A DNA stretch of 64,000 nt from Roseibium sp. MMSF_3412. Lineage in GTDB: Bacteria; Pseudomonadota; Alphaproteobacteria; Rhizobiales; Stappiaceae. The notes below the pieces were generated by a model, which had not been told where the DNA came from, did no database searches, and saw only the letters and a list, made by a program, of their open reading frames with translations. Made by a program: the position numbers and the translations under genes. The stretch is from assembly GCF_030733265.1 (NCBI RefSeq), contig NZ_JASHJI010000003.1, forward strand, positions 124,001 to 188,000. The letters run 5' to 3'. Below are positions 62,641 through 64,000 of this stretch, one piece after another. The first letter of the stretch is position 1; each line of letters starts with the position of its first letter.

Positions 62641-63370
62641 AAATGCCGGCAGCTGGGTTGCGGGCGTCGACGGGTGCAAATCCGGCTGGGTTGCCGTCAT
62701 GCGCAATCTTGACGATCCGGCCGACCTGCGACTTGCGATCTTCCCGGTCTTTGCCGGCCTTTTGGGATGCGATCCTTTTCTCTCGATCATCGCTGTCGAC
62801 ATGCCCATTGGGCTGCCCGACATTATCAGTCCGGCGGGCAGGGGGCCGGAAAAGGCTGCGCGCAGATATCTGGGCGAACGGCAATCCTCCGTTTTCTCCG
62901 TTCCCTCCCGCGCTGCCGTCTACGAGACCGATTACCGGCAGGCTTGCGAGACCGCGCAACGGACATCGGAACCGCCAAGGAAAGTATCCAAGCAGTGCTT
63001 TTATCTCTTCCCGAAAATCAGGGAGATCGATGCGCTGATGACACCGGAGCTTGAAGACCGTGTCTTCGAGGTGCATCCGGAACTCGCATTCTGGCGGCTG
63101 AACGGCGAGAGCGAAATGCAATTGCCGAAAAAGGTCAAGAGCCGTGCCAATTCCGCCGGCCTCGACCAGCGCCGGAACCTGCTTGTGTCAAAGGGACTGC
63201 CGGCTTCGTTCCTCGATCAGCAACCGCCGAAGGGTTGCGGCAGAGACGACCTTCTTGATGCGGCAGCCAACAGCCTGATCGCGGAACGCTGCCTCAATGG
63301 CACCGCGAAACCGTTTCCTGCCCCCTTCCGCCGGGACGAACGCGGCTTGCGCATGGCGATCTGGGCCTGA
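62633..63370 (+). CDS. DUF429-domain protein
   Basis: 245 residues from a GTG inside the pdxY end (GAGAAG upstream). SWVAGVDGCKSGWVAV at the start, SIIAVDMPIGLPD, VFSVPSRAAVY and the C-terminal GCGRDDLLDAAANSLIAER are DUF429 features, an RNase H-like fold related to predicted nucleases. Function unknown. Co-translated with pdxY. Confidence 0.87.
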   Translation: MPENAGSWVAGVDGCKSGWVAVMRNLDDPADLRLAIFPVFAGLLGCDPFLSIIAVDMPIGLPDIISPAGRGPEKAARRYLGERQSSVFSVPSRAAVYETDYRQACETAQRTSEPPRKVSKQCFYLFPKIREIDALMTPELEDRVFEVHPELAFWRLNGESEMQLPKKVKSRANSAGLDQRRNLLVSKGLPASFLDQQPPKGCGRDDLLDAAANSLIAERCLNGTAKPFPAPFRRDERGLRMAIWA

Positions 63371-63406
63371 AACGGCAATTGTTTTGACGGTGCTGCACCA
63401 TAACCG

Positions 63407-64000
63407 CTAAAGCGTCTCGAGCAACGCGTCGATTTCCCGGTCCAGCGCCGCGCCGCGCACGGTTTCTCCGTGGCACGGAACGATCATCGTCGGCACCTCT
63501 TCTGCAAGCCGCTGCCGGACCCAATCCGAAAATCGCTGCTTGTCCTTTAGACCATATGTCGGAAACGTTTTCAGGAACCCGGGCCTTGCGCGGGCGTCAT
63601 CCTTTTCAAGTAAGCCGTAAAACGTGTCGGTGACGACCCAGACAATCTCGGCGCCCGCACGGACTATCATCCAGACCTCGCCGGTCTTGAGACCCTCAGG
63701 TTCCGCGAGCGACACACAGTCCGGCAACGCCTGACGGAGACCAGAGAGATCTCCAAACCGGCACCCGGTTACCTTTTCAAGCCTGGGTCTGGCGGCGTTC
63801 GAGCTGACGAGCTGCGCGTTTTGAAAAGCCTTGGCATGCTCCGCGATCCCCTTGTTGTGATAATGATTGGGCGCGAACAGGTATCGGACATCATCCGTCT
63901 GCGGAAAGGCTGCGCTTGTCTTTTCAACCGGGCTGTAAAGACAGACGCCACCAACATTGAGATCGGCAATCACGCATCTGAGATTGCCGCGCCGGATGGT
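63407..64000 (-). CDS. Metallo-beta-lactamase-like protein (DUF4336-type), 5' end outside the window
   Basis: The minus-strand frame remains open to the last base of the window, so the gene begins to the right. The visible ~198 residues include VGGVCLYSPVEKTSAAFPQTDDVRYLFAPNHYHNKGI and VWVVTDTFYG...VPTMIVPCHGE, a degenerate MBL layout with HYHNKGI in place of the HxHxDH motif, as in DUF4336 proteins. A GTG at 63973 could also start a shorter form, but upstream codons fit the family. Function unknown. Confidence 0.65.
   Translation of the reverse strand, partial: TIRRGNLRCVIADLNVGGVCLYSPVEKTSAAFPQTDDVRYLFAPNHYHNKGIAEHAKAFQNAQLVSSNAARPRLEKVTGCRFGDLSGLRQALPDCVSLAEPEGLKTGEVWMIVRAGAEIVWVVTDTFYGLLEKDDARARPGFLKTFPTYGLKDKQRFSDWVRQRLAEEVPTMIVPCHGETVRGAALDREIDALLETL

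Noticed and set aside
1-64000. CRISPR array or tandem repeat cluster
   Set aside because: No regularly spaced repeats were seen at any scale; the only tandem pattern is the pentapeptide-repeat coding sequence.

Overview
The window reads as one continuous, GC-rich, gene-dense piece of an alphaproteobacterial chromosome. I see no rRNA operon, insertion sequence, phage or CRISPR array. The gene set suggests a marine or soil member of the Hyphomicrobiales (Rhizobiales), with a Stappiaceae (Labrenzia/Roseibium)-like relative as my best guess. The reasons are a mesaconyl-CoA hydratase of the ethylmalonyl-CoA pathway, the cobS-cobT-DnaJ-bolA neighbourhood, an alpha-type L28 protein, a pyrophosphate-dependent phosphofructokinase, a GAAC-N7-GAAC SOS box, a VPLPA-CTERM-type protein, and dispersed repeat fragments typical of this group. 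The assignment is inferred from gene content, not from a search.

Layout. 1-6.3 kb: 3' part of typA, a repeat-rich spacer, mesaconyl-CoA hydratase, a LuxR-type regulator, an exported amidase and an L,D-transpeptidase lipoprotein. 6.5-10.3 kb: accA, a DUF3108 protein, rpmB with a clear promoter, a queuosine-precursor transporter and a GFA-type zinc protein. 10.4-15.8 kb: a phytase-esterase-like protein, cobT, cobS, a DnaJ-domain protein, bolA, and a 27-codon exported-peptide gene closed by a terminator. 15.8-24.2 kb: a large unknown membrane protein, a CorC-type transporter, aroB and aroK in one direction; a small membrane protein, xerD and an acyl-CoA synthetase in the other. 24.2-28.4 kb: a GNAT protein with a polysaccharide flippase, a candidate SOS-controlled small RNA, a VPLPA-CTERM exported protein and an unannotated 48-residue protein.

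28.5-38.9 kb is an accessory metabolic stretch: a TetR/SDR divergon with two operators, YchJ, an endonuclease/phosphatase-fold enzyme, cytochrome c, gamma-glutamyltranspeptidase, a second TetR operon with its palindrome, and a ThuA plus Gfo/Idh/MocA pair behind a LacI-type operator. 38.9-44.2 kb holds a tmpAB-like cluster for trimethylaminoethylphosphonate use, extended by a phosphodiesterase-family gene and a beta-helix protein, with a divergent LysR gene and a LysR-type inverted repeat. 44.2-51.7 kb: SLC13 permease, PPi-phosphofructokinase, EamA transporter, then a PepSY protein, response regulator, histidine kinase and small membrane protein. Two near-identical promoter modules bracket that two-component locus. 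51.7-64 kb: tRNA-Gly(GCC), ProX-type deacylase, a thioredoxin/Lon-like/Trm112 run, YggT, MipA/OmpV, a pentapeptide-repeat protein, patatin with 3-hydroxybutyrate dehydrogenase, a membrane protein, ispG, a pyridoxal kinase, a DUF429 protein and an MBL-like protein cut by the window end.

The observations most worth following are the SOS-box small-RNA candidate (about 27076-27266), the duplicated promoter module (48810-48850 and 51251-51291), the extended tmp cluster (38904-44195) and two small genes (15632-15715 and 28258-28404).
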